Shown here one piece after another: positions 13,608 through 15,709 of a stretch of DNA of 15,709 nt. A program made the position numbers and the translations under genes. The DNA is from an uncultured Prevotella sp. (GTDB lineage: Bacteria > Bacteroidota > Bacteroidia > Bacteroidales > Bacteroidaceae), in contig CAKPYB010000059.1 of the NCBI GenBank assembly GCA_934202525.1, positions 1 to 15,709 on the forward strand. The letters run 5' to 3'. The first letter of the stretch is position 1. Each line of letters starts with the position of its first letter. Below the pieces are notes generated by a model. That model was not told the DNA's origin and searched no databases. It saw nothing but the letters and a program-made list of their open reading frames with translations.

Positions 13608-15023
13608 ATGTTAGCAAGTCCAAAAGCCCTCTGGGACAACAGTCTTTTGCTCATAAAGGACAGTGTAACAGAGCAGCAATATAATACATGGTTCAAGCCA
13701 ATCGTCTTTGAATCGTACAAGCCGTCGACAAAGACTTTGTTGGTGCAGGTTCCGAGTCCGTTCGTATACGAGTACTTGGAACAGAACTTCGTTGACTTGT
13801 TAAGTAAGGTGCTGCATCGTAATTTTGGTGAAGGAATCCGTCTCACTTATCGTGTTGTAACCGATAAGGAGCATAAGCTTTCTCAAGATATAGAGGCAGA
13901 TCCTGACGATGCTGATATGGCAAAGCAAACTCGTGAGCGTGCCCAGCAGACGGCTGCCCAGCCTGCCGCTCCCCAGCAGCAGGAAGACATTGATACACAG
14001 TTAGACCCGAAGCTTACTTTCAACAATTATATGGAGGGTGACAGCAATAAGCTGCCTCGTTCCGTAGGATTGTCTATTGCCGAGCATCCTAATACCACCC
14101 AGTTTAACCCAATGTTCATTTACGGACCTTCGGGAAGCGGTAAGACGCATCTGGTGAATGCCATCGGTCTGAAAGCGAAGCAGATGTATCCTCAGAAGCG
14201 TGTGCTCTATGTGAGTGCCCGTCTTTTCCAGACCCAGTATACCGATGCCGTGCTCCATAATGCGAGCAATGATTTCATCAACTTCTATCAGTCTATCGAT
14301 ATGCTGATTGTGGATGATATTCAGGAGTGGGCTGGTAAGGCGAAGACGCTGAACACCTTCTTCCATATCTTCAACCACCTTTTCCGCAACGGAAAGCGTA
14401 TCATCCTGGCGAGCGACCGCCCTCCGGTAGAGTTGAAGGATATGCCAGACCGTCTGCTCACCCGTTTCTCTTGCGGACTGGTCTGCGAGTTGGAGAAGCC
14501 GAATATCCAGTTGTGTGTGGATATCCTGAGCAATAAGATTCGTCGTGACGGTTTGAAGATTCCGGTAGATGTCATCTCTTTCATCGCCCAGACCTGTAAC
14601 GGAAGTGTGCGCGATTTGCAGGGAGCCATCAATGGTCTTCTGGCTTACAGCATCGTTTATAACAGCAGCATTGATATCCGTCTGGCGGAGCGCGTCATCA
14701 AGCGTGCGGTGAAGGTGGATGATAAGCCGCTCACCATCGATGACATCGTTGAAACGGTTTGCCATCATTATAATGTAACGGTTACTGCCGTGAACAGCAA
14801 GAGCCGTAAGCGTGATTATGTCGTGGCAAGACAGGTAACGATGTATCTGGCACAGAAATATACCAAAATGCCTGCTTCGAGAATCGGCAAACTCGTTGGT
14901 AATCGCGATCATAGCACAGTTATCCACAGTTGTTCAAAAGTGGAAGAAAGACTGAAGATTGATGCTGGATTCAGCGATGAACTGGTTAGTATCGAAAACG
15001 GATTAAAGGTGAAAAGGGCATAA
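13608..15023 (+). CDS. dnaA: Chromosomal replication initiator protein DnaA
   Basis: A 471-residue initiator with all four domains. Domain I (about 1-80) includes LWDNSLLLIKDSVTEQQYNTWF. Domain II is a Q/A/P-rich linker (about 105-130). Domain III is the AAA+ ATPase with Walker A GPSGSGKT (173-180), Walker B LIVDDIQ (D236, D237) and sensor I ILASDRPP. Domain IV is the DNA-binding part ending with the signature VGNRDHSTVIHSC (430-442). It binds ATP and DnaA boxes to open oriC. The ATG at 13608 gives the usual N-terminus and follows a good promoter. A strong terminator at 15101-15145 closes the transcript. A consensus DnaA box lies inside the coding sequence at the signature motif. Confidence 0.97.
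   Translation: MLASPKALWDNSLLLIKDSVTEQQYNTWFKPIVFESYKPSTKTLLVQVPSPFVYEYLEQNFVDLLSKVLHRNFGEGIRLTYRVVTDKEHKLSQDIEADPDDADMAKQTRERAQQTAAQPAAPQQQEDIDTQLDPKLTFNNYMEGDSNKLPRSVGLSIAEHPNTTQFNPMFIYGPSGSGKTHLVNAIGLKAKQMYPQKRVLYVSARLFQTQYTDAVLHNASNDFINFYQSIDMLIVDDIQEWAGKAKTLNTFFHIFNHLFRNGKRIILASDRPPVELKDMPDRLLTRFSCGLVCELEKPNIQLCVDILSNKIRRDGLKIPVDVISFIAQTCNGSVRDLQGAINGLLAYSIVYNSSIDIRLAERVIKRAVKVDDKPLTIDDIVETVCHHYNVTVTAVNSKSRKRDYVVARQVTMYLAQKYTKMPASRIGKLVGNRDHSTVIHSCSKVEERLKIDAGFSDELVSIENGLKVKRA
14920..14928 (+). promoter_or_regulatory. Consensus DnaA box inside dnaA
   Basis: TTATCCACA is the perfect 9-base DnaA box. It overlaps codons V438-H440 of the conserved DnaA signature, so it may be there by coding constraint. 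It is the only exact copy I noticed in this part of the window. Confidence 0.5.
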
Positions 15024-15230
15024 AGAATGTGCTTTTCGCTGATAGGATAAGTTTAAGCGCAGAACCTTGGTATAGTGGTTCTTGTTTATATAAATGAAAT
15101 AAAAGGAAGCCTGGCAAGTTTGTTTTTGCCTTGGCTTCCTTTTTTACTTTGAGCTTTGAACTTTATGATTAGTTTTCTTTTTGCTCTGCTTCCTTTTTCC
15201 GTCTATAAACTACTGAACTTTGCAAGTTTT
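15024..15230 (+). other. Intergenic stretch after dnaA
   Basis: Contains a small hairpin (AGAACC 15061-15066 with GGTTCT 15077-15082) and the terminator listed separately. Otherwise it is AT-rich, with no gene that I can support. A short open frame beginning at 15156 runs into the palindromic repeat and is not convincing. Confidence 0.6.
15101..15145 (+). terminator. Rho-independent terminator of dnaA
   Basis: AAAAGGAAGCC (15101-15111) pairs with GGCTTCCTTTT (15133-15143), continued inside by GGCAA/TTGCC across small bulges with an 8-base loop. The 3' arm merges into a T-run. Strong stem, about 80 bases after the dnaA stop. Confidence 0.9.
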
Positions 15231-15442
15231 GCGCCACACGCCCTGAAAGGGCAGAAGCTCCTAGCCCAGGGCAACGCCCTGGGTATAATGTCAGTTAGCA
15301 AGACGCCCTGTAAGGGCAAAAGCTTTATAAATTACCTGATATTTTAAAGCTTTTGCCCTTACAGGGCGACAGGTTTGCGTCCGTAATTACCCAGGGCGAT
15401 GCCCTGGGCTAGGAGCTTCTGCCCTTTCAGGGCGTGTGGCGC
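15231..15442. repeat. 212-bp nested inverted repeat (REP/BIME-like element)
   Basis: The outer arms of 54 bases (15231-15284 and 15389-15442) are reverse complements at 53 of 54 positions. The inner arms of 23 bases (15304-15326 and 15346-15368) are perfect reverse complements around a 19-base loop. Each arm also holds its own small palindromes: GCCCTGAAAGGGC and CCCAGGGCAACGCCCTGGG (outer), GCCCTGTAAGGGC (inner). A CAAGTTT/AAACTTG pair (15223-15229, 15453-15459) flanks the whole. GC-rich in an AT-rich surround. Paired palindromes of this kind are typical of REP/BIME sequences mobilised in trans by Y1 (TnpA-REP) transposases; no transposase is in the window. Confidence 0.88.
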
Positions 15443-15460
15443 TTACATGCGAAACTTGAG

Positions 15461-15509
15461 TTAACTATCAACTATTAACTATCAACTATAAACTCTTAAC
15501 TATTAACTC
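15461..15509. repeat. 7-bp tandem repeat (TTAACTA-like, 7 units) ending at the pnuC stop
   Basis: Seven consecutive 7-mers: TTAACTA, TCAACTA, TTAACTA, TCAACTA, TAAACTC, TTAACTA, TTAACTC. The last unit contains the stop codon of the leftward gene (15505-15503). On the minus strand the array places TAA or near-TAA triplets in several frames. Confidence 0.88.
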
Positions 15510-15709
15510 TTTTTCATCATCTTCTTCCATTTAAAGTATCCGGCTACGGCGATGATGACGTAGAGACCGTAAAGTCCTGCCTTGAATGGGATGCCTTTGA
15601 CGATATAGAGATAGAAGCAAACGGCATCTACTATAATCCAGAAGAACCACTGCTCGATATATTTGCGTGCCAGCGCCCAGAGACCCACAAAGCTCAGGGC
15701 ATTGGTGAA
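15503..15709 (-). CDS. pnuC: PnuC-like nicotinamide riboside transporter, C-terminal part
   Basis: The frame is open to the window edge, so the N-terminus lies beyond 15709; 68 residues are visible (FTNALSFVGLWALARKYIEQ then two hydrophobic segments). The blocks VGLWALARKYIEQW and DAVCFYLYIVKGI, followed by a last helix and a basic KWKKMMKKS tail, match the conserved end of PnuC carriers. In PnuC, W/N residues of these helices line the nicotinamide riboside site, and uptake is driven by cytosolic phosphorylation. The nitroreductase upstream is not obviously related. The gene ends within a 7-bp repeat array that leads into the REP element. Confidence 0.85.
   Translation of the reverse strand, partial: FTNALSFVGLWALARKYIEQWFFWIIVDAVCFYLYIVKGIPFKAGLYGLYVIIAVAGYFKWKKMMKKS

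Noticed and set aside
15058..15090. Possible tRNA-like or riboswitch element after dnaA
   Set aside because: Only one 6-bp stem is present and no cloverleaf or conserved core can be drawn.
15156..15347. Short open frame (63 codons) after dnaA
   Set aside because: Its second half is the left arm and core of the REP palindrome and the start has no promoter; the frame is incidental.
15231..15442. CRISPR array or transposon ends
   Set aside because: The repeats are inverted and nested rather than direct with spacers, and no transposase or Cas gene is present; REP/BIME fits better.

Overview
The window looks like a chromosomal segment from a Bacteroidales bacterium, most likely Prevotella/Segatella (P. 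copri-like). The reasons are several TAnnTTTGc promoter -7 boxes, almost no Shine-Dalgarno sequences, a MurF-alanine racemase fusion, a GSCFA-family protein and moderate GC content. The species is inference; no 16S rRNA gene is present.

Layout. Bases 1-4666 hold a rightward envelope cluster: the 3' part of a YfhO-type membrane protein, a GSCFA hydrolase-like protein, and a MurF-Alr fusion closed by a strong intrinsic terminator (4734-4770). Bases 4796-8842 hold a three-gene unit with its own promoter: a GatC-type PTS IIC permease, a KduI isomerase with an apparent signal peptide, and an ExuT-like MFS carrier. Together these suggest import and isomerisation of uronate or unsaturated-uronate breakdown products. 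A symmetric repeat-built bidirectional terminator (8841-8943) separates this unit from a leftward nitroreductase gene. Bases 9847-13297 run rightward: a stand-alone protein resembling the C-terminal part of B12-dependent ribonucleotide reductase, folB, an N-acetylmuramoyl-L-alanine amidase and an MlaD-like MCE protein. dnaA (13608-15023) follows behind a 310-base leader with its own promoter. Bases 15024-15502 are non-coding and contain the dnaA terminator, a 212-bp nested inverted repeat of REP/BIME type and a 7-bp tandem repeat. The 3' end of a leftward pnuC-like gene closes the window.

Most of the segment is core housekeeping: peptidoglycan precursor synthesis and remodelling, lipid trafficking, folate synthesis and replication initiation. 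The parts most worth following up are the orphan PTS permease / exported KduI / MFS cassette, the large REP palindrome beside dnaA, the stand-alone RNR-tail protein with AAACGTTT palindromes around its promoter, and a recurring pattern in which short tandem repeats start at or span gene stop codons.
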